Assembly: GCF_041821045.1 (NCBI RefSeq) | Contig: NZ_JBGUAW010000004.1 | Location: forward strand, 1-64,000 | Direction: 5' to 3' | Length of the DNA stretch: 64,000 nt | From: Thiohalorhabdus sp. Cl-TMA | GTDB taxonomy: Bacteria > Pseudomonadota > Gammaproteobacteria > Thiohalorhabdales > Thiohalorhabdaceae | Shown here: positions 53,038-63,159 of the stretch, piece by piece | Position numbering within the stretch: the stretch's first letter is position 1 | How the letters are laid out: every line of letters starts with the position of its first letter | Notes under the pieces: model-generated | The model's input: the letters and a program-made list of their open reading frames with translations, nothing else | Told to the model about the DNA's origin: nothing | Databases searched by the model: none | Made by a program: the position numbers and the translations under genes

Positions 53038-54123
53038 TCAATCGGCGGGCAGCACCCGGCGCATCTGCTCGAGCCGCTCTTCCAATAGGGATTCGGTCTC
53101 GGCGCGGAGCGTGATGTGCCCCACCTTGCGGCCCGGGCGCACGGCCTTGCCGTAGTAATGGGGATGGGCGCCGGGTACGGCGAGGACGCTGGCCGGATCC
53201 GGCAAGTGGCCGACCAGGTTGAACATGAAGCAAGAGCCCACCGGCTCGGTGGAGCCAAGCGGCAGCCCGAATACGGCGCGCAGGTGGTTCTCGAACTGGC
53301 TGGCCTCGGCGCCCTCGATGGTCCAGTGCCCGGAGTTATGCACCCGCGGGGCCATCTCGTTGGCCAGCAGGCGGTCGCCCTCCTGGAACATCTCCAGGGC
53401 AATGGTGCCCACGTAGCCCAGCCGGTCCAGCAACCGTCCCGCGTAGTCCACGGCGGTGCCGTGGAGCGGATCGCCGAACCGGGGCCGGGATTCCTTCAGG
53501 ATGCCCTCGCGATGGAGGTTCTCCACCAGCGGATAGAAGCGCTTCTCGCCGTCCGTACCCCGCACGGCCACCATGGACACCTCGCGCCCGAAGGGCACCA
53601 CGGCCTCCAGGATCAGCGGCACGCCGCCGATCTGGTTCCAGGCGGGCTCGATGTCCCCGCTCTCCCGGAGTACCGCCTGACCTTTGCCGTCGTAGCCCAG
53701 GGTCCGGGTCTTGAGCACGGCGGGGAGGCCGATGTCGGCCACCGCGGCTTCGAGCGCCTCGTAGGAATCCACGGCGGCGAAGCGGGCGGTGGGTATCCCC
53801 AGCTCCTGGAAGAGCCGCTTCTCGTTCAGACGGTCGCGGCCGGTGGCCAGGGCCTGCGGCGCGGGGTGCACGGTATTGTGCCTGGCCAGCTCCGTGGTGG
53901 CGGTCTCCGGCACCTGCTCGAACTCGTAGGTCACCACGTCCGCGGCGGCGGACAGCCGCCCCAGTTGGTCCGCGTCCTCGTAGCCGCCGACCAGGTGCGT
54001 GGCCACGGCCCCGGCGCAGACCCCCTCCCCGGGGTCCAGCACGGTGGATTCGATGCCGAGGGGATGGCCGGCGAGGGCCAGCATGCGGGCAAGCTGGCCG
54101 CCTCCGAGGATTCCCACCCGCAT
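53038..54123 (-). CDS. purK: N5-carboxyaminoimidazole ribonucleotide synthase (PurK)
   Basis: 361 residues, ATP-grasp enzyme of purine synthesis: AIR + ATP + bicarbonate to N5-CAIR. Motifs: VGILGGGQLARMLALAGHPLG, VLKTRTLGYDGKGQAVL, AVVPFGREVSMVAVRG and EMAPRVHNSGHWTIEGAEASQFENHLRAV. One base separates it from purE upstream. A terminator follows. Confidence 0.96.
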   Translation of the reverse strand: MRVGILGGGQLARMLALAGHPLGIESTVLDPGEGVCAGAVATHLVGGYEDADQLGRLSAAADVVTYEFEQVPETATTELARHNTVHPAPQALATGRDRLNEKRLFQELGIPTARFAAVDSYEALEAAVADIGLPAVLKTRTLGYDGKGQAVLRESGDIEPAWNQIGGVPLILEAVVPFGREVSMVAVRGTDGEKRFYPLVENLHREGILKESRPRFGDPLHGTAVDYAGRLLDRLGYVGTIALEMFQEGDRLLANEMAPRVHNSGHWTIEGAEASQFENHLRAVFGLPLGSTEPVGSCFMFNLVGHLPDPASVLAVPGAHPHYYGKAVRPGRKVGHITLRAETESLLEERLEQMRRVLPAD

Positions 54124-54124
54124 C

Positions 54125-54619
54125 TCAGGTTTCCTCCCGCGGATCGGGCCGCGACAGTACGTTGTCGGTCTGCTCCTGGCGGTACGCCTGCAGGGCCTCG
54201 CGGAACTGCGGGTGCTTGTTGCCGAGGATGCTCGCCGCCAGCAGCGCGGCGTTGATGGCCCCGGAGCGGCCGATGGCGAGGGTGCCGGTGGGCACCCCGG
54301 CCGGCATCTGCACGATGGACAGCAGCGAATCCATGCCGTTCAGGGCCTTGGACTGGACCGGCACGCCGAGCACCGGAAGAACCGTCTTGGCGGCGGCCAT
54401 ACCGGGCAGGTGCGCGGCGCCGCCGGCCCCGGCGATGAGCACCTCCAGGCCCCGTTCCTCGGCCCCGCTGGCGTACTCGAACAGCAGGTCCGGGGTGCGA
54501 TGGGCGGAGACCACCCGCACCTCGTGGGGAACGCCGAGCGCCTCCAGCGTCTCCGCCGTGTGCTGCAGCGTTTCCCAATCGGAGGCCGAGCCCATGATGA
54601 GGCCTACCAACGGTTGCAT
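54125..54619 (-). CDS. purE: N5-carboxyaminoimidazole ribonucleotide mutase (PurE)
   Basis: 164 residues ([82 protein letters not shown]). The SAHRTP histidine is catalytic. It converts N5-CAIR to CAIR. It is divergent from the carbonic anhydrase gene across 275 bp, in which no further feature stands out. Confidence 0.96.
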   Translation of the reverse strand: MQPLVGLIMGSASDWETLQHTAETLEALGVPHEVRVVSAHRTPDLLFEYASGAEERGLEVLIAGAGGAAHLPGMAAAKTVLPVLGVPVQSKALNGMDSLLSIVQMPAGVPTGTLAIGRSGAINAALLAASILGNKHPQFREALQAYRQEQTDNVLSRPDPREET

Positions 54620-54894
54620 TGCGCTCTCCCGAATCGCATAGGGGGTACTTTCCTGCCCAGCCCTGCCGGGCCTTGGGGATTATAACCAGGGTGACCGGGT
54701 GAGGGTAACGAAACCGGCAGCCGCATATTCTCCACAAAATGATAACCTTTCCGGCTCCTGAAGTGCCCCGCCGCCCTCACGCAACGCCTCTTCAGGGGGC
54801 GCATAGGCGACCCCGTTTGACGGGCGTCATGGACGGCCGGGGGCTGGCCGGTACCCTCATATTTCACGACATCCCTGCAAAGTGGGCCTATCCC

Positions 54895-55515
54895 ATGGGT
54901 GACATCCGCAACCTGCTCGAGCACAACCACCGCTGGGCGGAGGGCGTGCAAGCCGAGCATCCGGACTTCTTCTCTGAGCTGGCCCGTCAGCAGTCTCCGG
55001 CATACTTCTGGATCGGCTGCGCGGACAGCCGCGTCCCGGCCAACCAGATCGTCGACCGCAAGCCCGGTGAAATCTTCGTCCACCGCAACGTGGCCAACCT
55101 TGCCCCCCATAACGACTTCAATTACCTCTCCGTACTCCAGTACGCGGTGGAGGTCCTCAAGGTGCGCCACGTGATCGTCACCGGCCACTACGGCTGCGGC
55201 GGTATACGCGCTGCTCTCGAAGGCAAGGGGTCGGGCTTCATTACCGGCTGGCTGGAGATGATCCGGGACGTGGCGGACCAGCACCGCGAAGAGCTGGATC
55301 CCTTGGATTTTGAAGCCCGGGTGGATCGCCTCTGCGAGATCAACGTGCAGCACCAGGTAGCCAACGTCTGCCGCACGCAGGTGGTGCGGGAAGCCTGGGA
55401 GCGCGGCCAGCCCCTGGAGGTGCACGGTTGGATCTACAGCCTGCATGACGGGAAGCTGCGCGATCTGGAGGTGACCCGGAAGCGCCCCCGGCCCCAGAGC
55501 GCCTGTTACCCGTAA
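54895..55515 (+). CDS. can: Beta-class carbonic anhydrase (Can type)
   Basis: 206 residues from ATG 54895. Zinc ligands C42, H98 and C101 and the D44/R46 dyad (GCADSR, GHYGCGG) sit at exactly the E. coli Can positions. It hydrates CO2 to bicarbonate, the substrate of PurK encoded divergently. The open frame extends 52 codons upstream but without family similarity. Homologous length and ending (RDLEVT) are normal. Confidence 0.94.
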   Translation: MGDIRNLLEHNHRWAEGVQAEHPDFFSELARQQSPAYFWIGCADSRVPANQIVDRKPGEIFVHRNVANLAPHNDFNYLSVLQYAVEVLKVRHVIVTGHYGCGGIRAALEGKGSGFITGWLEMIRDVADQHREELDPLDFEARVDRLCEINVQHQVANVCRTQVVREAWERGQPLEVHGWIYSLHDGKLRDLEVTRKRPRPQSACYP

Positions 55516-55583
55516 CCCCGGTTCCCCCTGACGGGTCGGAGGGTACAGACTGGCCATGAGGCATCCAAAAGAAAGGGCGCCCC

Positions 55584-56771
55584 ATGGAACCGGTATACCA
55601 GCCCCTTCTACGGCGGCGGGCCCTTCCCTATCTGCTCGCCGCCCTCGTGCTGCTTCTCGGCTTCTCCACCCACGGGTGCGCCGTGGAGGTGGGCCCCGAG
55701 CCGCAGTCGGTGGACGATGTCTACGTGCCCGAGCCGGAGGATGTCCGGGTATCCACCTGGGTAGCCAACCTGGAGGTGCCCTGGAGCCTGGCCTTCCTTC
55801 CAGGCGGCCAGGGGGACGCCCTGGTCACCGAGCGCCCCGGCCGGGTCCGGCTGATCCGCGGCGGCACCCTCCAGGAGGCGCCCTACGCGGAGCTGGAGGT
55901 GTACTCCGCCGGGGAAGCCGGCCTCATGGGCATCGCCCTCCATCCCGATTTTCCCGGGCGCCCCTACGTCTACCTCATGCACACCTACGAGGGCCCCAGC
56001 GGACTCACCAACCGGGTGGTGCGCCTCCGCCACCGCGGCGACCACGGCGAGCTCGACCGGGTGATCCTGGACGGCATTCCCGGCGGGCGCTTCCACGACG
56101 GCGGCCGCATCGCCTTCGGCCCGGACGGCATGCTCTATGTAACCGCCGGGGAGACCTTCGAGCGCCAGCTGGCACAGCAGCGGAGCTCGCTGGCCGGCAA
56201 GATCCTGCGGGTGACCCCCGAGGGGAAGATCCCGCCGGACAACCCCATTCCCGGCTCTCCGGTCTACTCCCTGGGCCACCGCAACCCGCAGGGCCTGGCC
56301 TGGGATCCGCGCACCGGCGCCCTGCTCGCCTCGGAGCACGGCCCCTCCGGGGAAATGGGCCTGCAGGCCCATGACGAGCTCAACGTGCTCCGCAAGGGCG
56401 GCAACTACGGCTGGCCGGAGGTGGTGGGCGCCCCCGAGGAGACGCCCTTCATCAACCCCATTACCGCCTGGCCCGAGAACACCACGCCTCCGGCCGGAAT
56501 GACCTTCCACAAGGGCGACCTGTTCGTGGCCACCCTGGGCAGCGAGGCGCTGCTCCATCTCCGTCTGCGCCGTGACGGGGACTACCGGATCGAGCGCATC
56601 GAGCGCTGGTTCCGGGCCGAGGACGGCGCCAGCCGCTTCGGCCGCCTGCGCGCCGCCGTGGAGGGTCCGGACGGCGCCCTCTACGTGCTCACCAGCAACC
56701 GGGACGGCCGGGGACGGCCCCGCCAGTCCGACGACCGCATCCTGCGCATGGATATCCCCGGCCGCCCGTGA
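55584..56771 (+). CDS. PQQ-dependent sugar (soluble glucose/sorbosone-type) dehydrogenase, secreted
   Basis: 395 residues. Signal sequence (about 12-32) ends at STHGCAV, a possible lipobox. The six-bladed propeller is recognised from VPWSLAFLPGG..LVTERPGRVRLI, GLMGIALHPDF, GGRIAFGPDGMLYVTAGE, YSLGHRNPQGLAWDP, LLASEHGPSGEMGLQAHDELNVLRKGGNYGWPEVVG. It oxidises aldose sugars in the periplasm if PQQ is available; no PQQ synthesis genes are seen. The B12 riboswitch and receptor begin downstream. Confidence 0.9.
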   Translation: MEPVYQPLLRRRALPYLLAALVLLLGFSTHGCAVEVGPEPQSVDDVYVPEPEDVRVSTWVANLEVPWSLAFLPGGQGDALVTERPGRVRLIRGGTLQEAPYAELEVYSAGEAGLMGIALHPDFPGRPYVYLMHTYEGPSGLTNRVVRLRHRGDHGELDRVILDGIPGGRFHDGGRIAFGPDGMLYVTAGETFERQLAQQRSSLAGKILRVTPEGKIPPDNPIPGSPVYSLGHRNPQGLAWDPRTGALLASEHGPSGEMGLQAHDELNVLRKGGNYGWPEVVGAPEETPFINPITAWPENTTPPAGMTFHKGDLFVATLGSEALLHLRLRRDGDYRIERIERWFRAEDGASRFGRLRAAVEGPDGALYVLTSNRDGRGRPRQSDDRILRMDIPGRP

Positions 56772-56904
56772 GTGCCCATCCCGGCGGGACTTCCCCGTCC
56801 GCGCCGGGCGAGTCGTCCCCGCCCCTTCCGACACCGCCTTGCCCCTACGAGGGATTTGCTCCGGTTGCCTCCCCGGCCCTGGTCCGATAATCTTGCCGAC
56901 CTCT

Positions 56905-57128
56905 CGGTTCGGACAGTCCGCAAGGGCTGTCCGTGAAAAGGGAACCCGGTGCGAATCCGGGACTGACGCGCAGCGGTGTTGGGGAACGAGGACCGCCCGG
57001 GCGCAAGCGCCCAGGCACTGTCCCTCCTCCCTCGGTCCGCCCTCCGGGCCGAGCGGTAGGGGATGGGAAGCCGCGGTCCAAGGCCAGCCGAATGATTCGG
57101 CCCGCCCCTCAGTCCGAAGACCTGCCGA
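56905..57128 (+). ncRNA. Cobalamin riboswitch upstream of a second TonB receptor
   Basis: Contains GGGAACCCGGTGCGAATCC, GACGCGCAGCGGT, a variable GC hairpin, GGATGGGAAGCCGCGG and the B12 box CAGTCCGAAGACCTGCCG (57111-57128), in the standard order. It lacks the GCCCCCGCAAC block of the other two elements and has instead ACTGACGCGCAGCGGT, so it belongs to a different sub-type. Confidence 0.93.
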
Positions 57129-57294
57129 AGGGGAGCGCCACCCGGCGCTCGACAACCCGAGCCTTCGCGTCTAGGGCTTGGGGGGCGACTCGTTGCCGTG
57201 CGCCCACCCTTCGCAGCCCCCGGGTGGCCCCTTCGCCCCCTGAGCTTTCACGCAGGCTCCAATTTTCCCCTTTCGACCAAGGGATTGGAGACCT

Positions 57295-59274
57295 ATGCAC
57301 CCCGTATTCCCGAAGCAGCGGGCTGCTGCCCCCCTTTTCCTGGCCATCACAGCCCTCGTCCCCGCAGCGGCATCGGCGCAGGGATCGGAATCCGCCAGCC
57401 TGGATGCCATATCGGTAGAGGCCGCCCGCCCGAGTCTCATGTTCGAGCTGGAGGAGCACGGCCACGCCGTGGAGGTGATCAGCCGGGCGGACCTGGACCG
57501 GGCCAACGTGGACGATCTCGGCCAGGCCCTCCAGATGTTCGCTCCCGGCCTGTACGTGGCACCCCGGAGCGGGCGGGCGGACTACGTCAATGTTTCCCTC
57601 CAGGGCTCCCGGGCCAAGGACATCCTGTGGCTGGTGGACGGGGTCCGGGTCAACAACCGCCTGTACGGCTCCACCACACCCCTGGACACCCTGAGCACCC
57701 ACATGGTGAAGCGCATCGAGGTGATCAAGGGCGCCGAGAGCCTCTTCTACGGCACCCAGGCGGTGGCCGGGGTAGTGAACGTGATCACCCGCGACCCGCG
57801 ATCCCGAGCTTCCGGCCAGGTAAGCGCTTCCGCCGGCACCCTGAAGGAGGGCGCCCTGAGCGCCTGGGGCGCCGGCGGCAGCGAGAACCACCAGGTGCTG
57901 GCCTTTGCCCGCCGGGACGGGAGCAAGGGATTCCAGCCCTTCCCGGACGGCGCCTACGAGCCCAATGCCCGCAAGGACGACCGCGGATACGACCGCCTTA
58001 CCGCAGGCCTGAAATCCCGGCACGACCTGGGAGCCGCCGGCAATGTCCAGCTCTTCCTCCAGCGCAACGAGGCCGACCTGGACTACGCGCGGCCCTACAA
58101 TCAGCACCACGCCAGCAACGACCGGACGGAGCATCTGGCCTACGTCAACTGGGACCGGCAGTGGGGTCGGCGCTTCGCCCTGGAGGCCCAGGCCTACTGG
58201 CACGAGTGGTGGACCGATTTCACGCGGGTGGGCCTGGACGGCAGCGGCAACAAGCAGACCCTCTACAAGGACGAGGAGTGGGGCTTCGAGGAGTACGGCG
58301 CCCGCGCAACAGCGCGCTTCTTCCAGGCGGACGGCTCCACCTGGGTCCTCGGCGCCGATTACCACGAGTACTACGGCGAGGACTACGTCCTGCGCATCGA
58401 CCAGGAGCGCGAGGCCGTGGCGGCGGTCTACGGCCAATACCGGCCCCACCTCTCCTTCGCGCCCCGCACCGACCTGGCCCTCGGGGTGCGCTATCACGAC
58501 GCCGAGAAGGGCGGCGAGAAAACGGTGTGGAACCTGAGCGGCCGGCGCCCGCTGCCGGGCGGCACCCATTTCCGGGCCTCCACGGGAACGGCCTTTCGTC
58601 TGCCCACGGCCTACGAACAGTTCGTGGACGACCCCTGCTGCGCGGCCGGCAACCCGGACCTGGACGCCGAGGAGAGCTTCAGCGTGAACGGCGGATTCGG
58701 CGGCAGCCACCGGCTGGGCGGCGGGAATTCCCTAACCTGGGAGGCATCCGGCTTCTACCGCCGCATCAAGGACCTGGTCCAGGTGGAGGGGGATACCTTC
58801 GTCAACGCCGATAACCGGGTGATCAGCAAGGGGGCCGAGGGCAAGCTGGGACTGCGGCTGGGGCGCCGCTGGCGGGGCCAGGTGGCGGCCACCTACACCG
58901 AGGCCACCGAGCGCGGCAGCTCGGAGCAGATCGACGAGATCCCCCGCAGCTTCCTCAAGGCTCTGCTGGGCTACGACACCCCCGGCGGGGTGACCGGCGG
59001 CCAACTCACGGCCCTCTACGTGGGCAAGGTGGCCAACACCGTGGCCGGCAGCCGCGAAACCTACGGCCGCTACTGGGTCTTCGACCTCTCCGCCTACCGC
59101 CACCTGGACGCCGCCAGGCGCCACCGGCTGGGTCTGCGGCTGGAGAACCTCCTCGATCGCCGGTACGCCTCCCAGCTGGGGAGCGGGGTCCGAGCCGCCA
59201 GCGGCGATGACTACGCGTACAGGTATCTCGGTACGCCGCGCAATCTCCAGGCCACCTACACCTACAGCTTCTAG
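57295..59274 (+). CDS. TonB-dependent receptor under B12 control (BtuB/FepA-like)
   Basis: 659 residues. Signal peptide (AITALVPAAASAQG), TonB-box-like LDAISVEAA, plug (DDLGQALQMFAPGLYV; ILWLVDGVRVNNRLYG; VKRIEVIKGAESLFYGTQAVAGVVNVIT) and a barrel ending LQATYTYSF with the canonical terminal phenylalanine. An extracellular-loop Cys pair, C448-C449 (DDPCCAAGNPDL), is unusual. The riboswitch suggests a corrinoid or cobalt-compound substrate. It differs clearly from BtuB at 28905-30734. Confidence 0.9.
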   Translation: MHPVFPKQRAAAPLFLAITALVPAAASAQGSESASLDAISVEAARPSLMFELEEHGHAVEVISRADLDRANVDDLGQALQMFAPGLYVAPRSGRADYVNVSLQGSRAKDILWLVDGVRVNNRLYGSTTPLDTLSTHMVKRIEVIKGAESLFYGTQAVAGVVNVITRDPRSRASGQVSASAGTLKEGALSAWGAGGSENHQVLAFARRDGSKGFQPFPDGAYEPNARKDDRGYDRLTAGLKSRHDLGAAGNVQLFLQRNEADLDYARPYNQHHASNDRTEHLAYVNWDRQWGRRFALEAQAYWHEWWTDFTRVGLDGSGNKQTLYKDEEWGFEEYGARATARFFQADGSTWVLGADYHEYYGEDYVLRIDQEREAVAAVYGQYRPHLSFAPRTDLALGVRYHDAEKGGEKTVWNLSGRRPLPGGTHFRASTGTAFRLPTAYEQFVDDPCCAAGNPDLDAEESFSVNGGFGGSHRLGGGNSLTWEASGFYRRIKDLVQVEGDTFVNADNRVISKGAEGKLGLRLGRRWRGQVAATYTEATERGSSEQIDEIPRSFLKALLGYDTPGGVTGGQLTALYVGKVANTVAGSRETYGRYWVFDLSAYRHLDAARRHRLGLRLENLLDRRYASQLGSGVRAASGDDYAYRYLGTPRNLQATYTYSF

Positions 59275-59286
59275 CGGGGAACGGCC

Positions 59287-60834
59287 ATGCCCATGTCCCG
59301 TTTCACGCGACGGAGCTGGTGGCTGCGCGGCCTTCTTCCCGTGCACCGCTACCTGGGGCTGGTCCTGAGCCTGCTCCTCCTGGCCTGGTTCGCCTCCGGT
59401 GTGGTGATGATGTTCGTTTCCTATCCGGACCTGGCCGCCCCGGAACGCCGTGCCCGGCTTCCGGCCCTGCCCTCCGGGGCGGGACTGCTCTCCCCGGCCA
59501 CGGTGTGGTCGCGGGCCGGGATGGACGCCCCTCCGGAAGCCGTGCGCCTGAGCACCTTCCGGGACCGGCCGGCCTATCACGTCCTCGCGGCTGGCCGATG
59601 GCATGCCTACTATGCCGATACGGGCACGCCCGTCGGCCGGGTGGACACGGATCGGGCGGCGCGGGCGGCCCGCTCCTGGGCCGACGGGGAGGCCCCGGTC
59701 CGCCTCACCGGGCGCCTCACCGAGCCGGACCAGTGGACCTTCGGCGGCCAGTACGCGCCGCACCGCCCTCTATACCGGTATGCCCTGGGGGACGCCGCGG
59801 ATACCCGGGTCTACGTCTCCAGCCGCACCGGCCAGGTGGTCCAGTCCGTGACCGCTTCCGAGCGGCTTTGGGCCTATGCCGGCCCCGTCACCCACTGGCT
59901 CTACCCCACCAGCCTGCGGCGCCACCCGGAGCTTTGGCGCTGGCTGGTGATCGGCCTGGCGGGTCTGGGCAGCGTCATGGTGCTGGGCGGGCTGATTCCG
60001 GGCCTGCTGGTGCTGCGGCGCCCCGGGGACCGGCGCGGCACTTCCCCGTACCGGGGGATGCGGGCGTGGCACCACTGGTCCGGCCTGCTCGCGGGCGCCC
60101 TCGTCCTTGGCTGGTCGGTGAGCGGCATGCTCTCCCTGGACCCCTTGGGATGGCCGCCCGGCACCGGGACGCGCTTCGACGCCGAAGGCGTCCTGGCCGG
60201 GGGGCCGCTGCGGCCGGCGGCCTTCCGGCGCTCCCCGGACGGGGCGCTAGCGGCCCTGGGGCGGGAATCCGGCCCCGTGCGCGCGCTGTCCCTGGTCCAG
60301 GTGGACGGACAGCCCTACTTCCTGGCGCACAGGGAAACCGGCCAATCGGCCCTGGTGGCGGCGGACGTCCCCGATCCGGAACCGTTCCGCGCCTTCGGCC
60401 GGGAAGCCCTGCTCGGCCCGTTCCGGGATCGCCGGGGGATTCCGGCCATCCGCGATGCGGTCTGGCTCGACGAACCGGACGGCTACTATTACCGGGATCG
60501 GCGGCACCGCTTGGGACGGCGGGCGCGCAGCTGGCCGGTGCTGCGGGTGCGCTTCGCGGACCCGGCCCGCACCTGGCTGTACCTCGATCCCCGGCGCGGC
60601 GTGGTGGCGCTCCGGGAGAGCGCCGCCAGCCGCCGGGACCGGTGGCTCTACAACGGCCTGCACAGCTGGGACTTCACCACGGGGATGCGGCGCGAGGGCG
60701 TCTGGTATCCCCTGGTCCTGCTCCTGATGGGCGGCGGCACGCTCCTGTCGGCCACCGGCGTGGTCCTCACGTGGCGCTGGCTTCGCGGGCGGAAGCGCCA
60801 CGGAGGCCCGGCTAGAGCGACTCCCAGAGCTTGA
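59287..60834 (+). CDS. PepSY-associated transmembrane protein (putative reductase)
   Basis: 515 residues. Four transmembrane helices (about 22-45, 219-240, 265-290, 480-502) flank periplasmic PepSY domains; HRYLGLVLSLLLLAWFASGVVMM and HHWSGLLAGALVLGWSVSGML are typical. Such proteins pair with TonB receptors and act in reduction of imported siderophores or metals. It starts 12 bp after the receptor and shares its riboswitch. The 3' end overlaps the convergent reductase gene by 23 bases. Confidence 0.87.
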   Translation: MPMSRFTRRSWWLRGLLPVHRYLGLVLSLLLLAWFASGVVMMFVSYPDLAAPERRARLPALPSGAGLLSPATVWSRAGMDAPPEAVRLSTFRDRPAYHVLAAGRWHAYYADTGTPVGRVDTDRAARAARSWADGEAPVRLTGRLTEPDQWTFGGQYAPHRPLYRYALGDAADTRVYVSSRTGQVVQSVTASERLWAYAGPVTHWLYPTSLRRHPELWRWLVIGLAGLGSVMVLGGLIPGLLVLRRPGDRRGTSPYRGMRAWHHWSGLLAGALVLGWSVSGMLSLDPLGWPPGTGTRFDAEGVLAGGPLRPAAFRRSPDGALAALGRESGPVRALSLVQVDGQPYFLAHRETGQSALVAADVPDPEPFRAFGREALLGPFRDRRGIPAIRDAVWLDEPDGYYYRDRRHRLGRRARSWPVLRVRFADPARTWLYLDPRRGVVALRESAASRRDRWLYNGLHSWDFTTGMRREGVWYPLVLLLMGGGTLLSATGVVLTWRWLRGRKRHGGPARATPRA

Positions 60835-61744
60835 CCATGCGCTCCTGCTGCTGCGCGTCGGGGAGCGCGCCCATCCCCGCCCGCATGTCGTCGGCCATGT
60901 GCTGCGGGTCGCTGGTGGCCGGGATGACGCAGGTGACCTCCGGCCGGGCGAGGATGAACTTGAGGAAGAACTGCGCCCAGGTCTCGGCGCCGAATTCCCG
61001 GGCCCAGGGCGGCACTTCCATGTCGCCCACCTGGCCGAACAGGGCGCCGGTCTCGAAGGGCTCGTTCACCAGCACGGCGATCCCGCGGTCCGCCGCCAGC
61101 GGCAGGAGCCGGTCCGCCGCCTCCCGGTTGGCCAGGTTATAGGGGAGCTGGACGAAATCCAGGTCCCGCTGCTTCATGATCCGGGCCAGCTCGTCGAAGG
61201 CGGAATTCACGTAGTGGGTGATGCCCAGGTAGCGGATCCGGCCCTCCGCCTTCCAGCGCTCCAGGGTCTCCAGGTGGGTCCGCCAGTCCACCAGGTTGTG
61301 CACCTGCATGAGGTCGATGACCTCCGTGCGCATGCGCTCCGCGGAGCGCTCCATCTGCCTGATCCCGGACCGCTCGCCCCGGGTCCAGACCTTGGTGGCG
61401 TAGAAGACCTCCGGATGCTTCATCTCCGTCAGCAGATCGCCCACCACGGTCTCCGCAGTGCCGTACATGGGCGAGGTGTCGATGACCCGCCCGCCCGCCG
61501 CGAAGAATTCCTCCAGAACCCGGTACAGGGGAGCCCGCTCCGCCTCCCCCGGCCCGACATCGAAGGTGCGCGCCGTGCCCAGCCCCACCACCGGGATGGA
61601 CTCGCCGCTGGCGGGGATCTCCCGGGTCCGCAGGGACTTCTCGGCGCGGACCGCCGGCGCCCCGCCCGACAGGGCCAATCCGCCCGCGGCGGCCATCAGC
61701 TTCAGCGCCGTGCGCCGGGTTATGCCGGAAAGGGTGTGCCTCAT
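60812..61744 (-). CDS. Tat-exported aldo/keto reductase
   Basis: 310 residues. A twin-arginine signal (ITRRTALKLMAAAGGLALSGG) precedes an aldo-keto reductase barrel. The catalytic tetrad is visible: D and Y in VIDTSPMYG, K in ATKVWT, H in DLMQVHNL. It probably reduces or oxidises a periplasmic carbonyl compound; the substrate is unknown. The ATG overlaps the MFS gene stop as ATGA. Confidence 0.9.
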   Translation of the reverse strand: MRHTLSGITRRTALKLMAAAGGLALSGGAPAVRAEKSLRTREIPASGESIPVVGLGTARTFDVGPGEAERAPLYRVLEEFFAAGGRVIDTSPMYGTAETVVGDLLTEMKHPEVFYATKVWTRGERSGIRQMERSAERMRTEVIDLMQVHNLVDWRTHLETLERWKAEGRIRYLGITHYVNSAFDELARIMKQRDLDFVQLPYNLANREAADRLLPLAADRGIAVLVNEPFETGALFGQVGDMEVPPWAREFGAETWAQFFLKFILARPEVTCVIPATSDPQHMADDMRAGMGALPDAQQQERMVKLWESL

Positions 61745-63090
61745 CCTCGGTCTCCTTGTTGTGCCGCCGCATCGGTTCCGCGGCTCAGGGCCTCCTGACG
61801 CCGGCCCAGGCCCACGCCGAGGGCCAGCCATCCCACCGCCAGGGGAACAGCCACCGCGGCCATGGCCGCCAGCCCCAGGCCGAGGCCGGTGAGTCCGGCG
61901 AACACCCAGCCGGTGGCCGCATCGCCCCCCCTATAAACCACTGTATCGATTACGTTCTTCGCTTTGTACCGTTCCTCCCGACCCACCACCGTGAACAGCA
62001 CCTCCCGGGCCGGCCGGGCCAGGGCGTAGCTCGCCGCCCGCCGCAGCACCTGGAACACCACCAGCACCCCAAGCACCGGGGCGAGAGCCAGCACCCCGAA
62101 GCCTAGGGCCACCAGGGCCGGGAGCAGTCCCAGCGCCACGCCCACGCCCAGCCGGCTCACCACCCGGCCGGTGACGAATAGCTGCACGCCGAGCGTCAGG
62201 ATGTTGACCGCCAGGTCCATGGCGGCAAACAGCGCGGTGCGGTCGGCGGCCTGGGCTAAGCTGTCCTCCACGATATGGGCCTGCTCGAAGTACAGGAAAG
62301 TGGAGGTGGCCGTGTACAGCAGGATGTAGCCGGCGATGCCGAGCAGGTAGGGGCTACGCGCCAGGAGCCGGATACCGCTCCAAGCGCCGCCACCGAGCCC
62401 CCGAGTCGCGGCCCCTTCGTCGCCGGAACCCGGGGACGCCGGCTCGCCGGCACCGGATCCGCGCAGCCGCGCCGCCTGGGCGAGCAGCCGGCTGATGCAC
62501 AGCAAGGTGAACGTCAGCAGCGTCGCGGACACCAGCAGCAGCTCCGCGATCCCCACTAGCTGCACCAGACCGGTGGTGAGCGCCGGCCCGGCGATGGCCC
62601 CCGCGCTGCCGCCGGCGGCCACGGCGCCGAACAGCCGGCGGCCCTGCTCGTTGCTGAACAGATCCGCCATGAAGGTCCAGAACACCGAGACCACGAACAG
62701 GTTGAAGACGCTCACCCAGACGAAGAACACCCGCGCCACCCAGGCCGGGTCCTCCACCACCCGGAAGGCGCCGTAGAACAGCAGGAGGTTGACCAGGAAG
62801 AAGAGGTACACGCCGGGGATCAGGCGGCGGCGGGGGAAGCGGGCGGAAGCCGCGCCGTACAGGGGGATGGCCGCCAGCATGGCCACGAAGGTGGCGGTGA
62901 ACATCCAGGGCAGGTTCTCCACACCGCCCTGGATACCCATCTCGTCCCGAATGGGCCGCAGGACGTAGTAGCCCGCGAGAAGGCTGAAGAAGTAGAGAAA
63001 GGCCCAGACCAGGGCCCGGACCTCCGTCTCCCGCACCCCCACCCAGCGGTTCAGGAGCGCCAGGAGGCGATGCGACAGGGCGCCTTGCAT
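61741..63090 (-). CDS. MFS/NTP-transporter-like membrane protein
   Basis: 449 residues with about 12 transmembrane helices. YFFSLLAGYYVLRPIRDEMG and FWTFMADLFSNEQGRRLFGAVAAGGSAGAIAGP mark a bacterial group related to ADP/ATP (Npt) carriers. NTP transport itself is not established for free-living members. It is the first gene of a two-gene unit with the Tat aldo-keto reductase. Confidence 0.87.
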   Translation of the reverse strand: MQGALSHRLLALLNRWVGVRETEVRALVWAFLYFFSLLAGYYVLRPIRDEMGIQGGVENLPWMFTATFVAMLAAIPLYGAASARFPRRRLIPGVYLFFLVNLLLFYGAFRVVEDPAWVARVFFVWVSVFNLFVVSVFWTFMADLFSNEQGRRLFGAVAAGGSAGAIAGPALTTGLVQLVGIAELLLVSATLLTFTLLCISRLLAQAARLRGSGAGEPASPGSGDEGAATRGLGGGAWSGIRLLARSPYLLGIAGYILLYTATSTFLYFEQAHIVEDSLAQAADRTALFAAMDLAVNILTLGVQLFVTGRVVSRLGVGVALGLLPALVALGFGVLALAPVLGVLVVFQVLRRAASYALARPAREVLFTVVGREERYKAKNVIDTVVYRGGDAATGWVFAGLTGLGLGLAAMAAVAVPLAVGWLALGVGLGRRQEALSRGTDAAAQQGDRG

Positions 63091-63159
63091 ATGCCGATCC
63101 TTACTCGTTTCCGGGGCTGTCCGCCGATGGACCGGGGACAGCCGGGAAAGGCCGATCCG

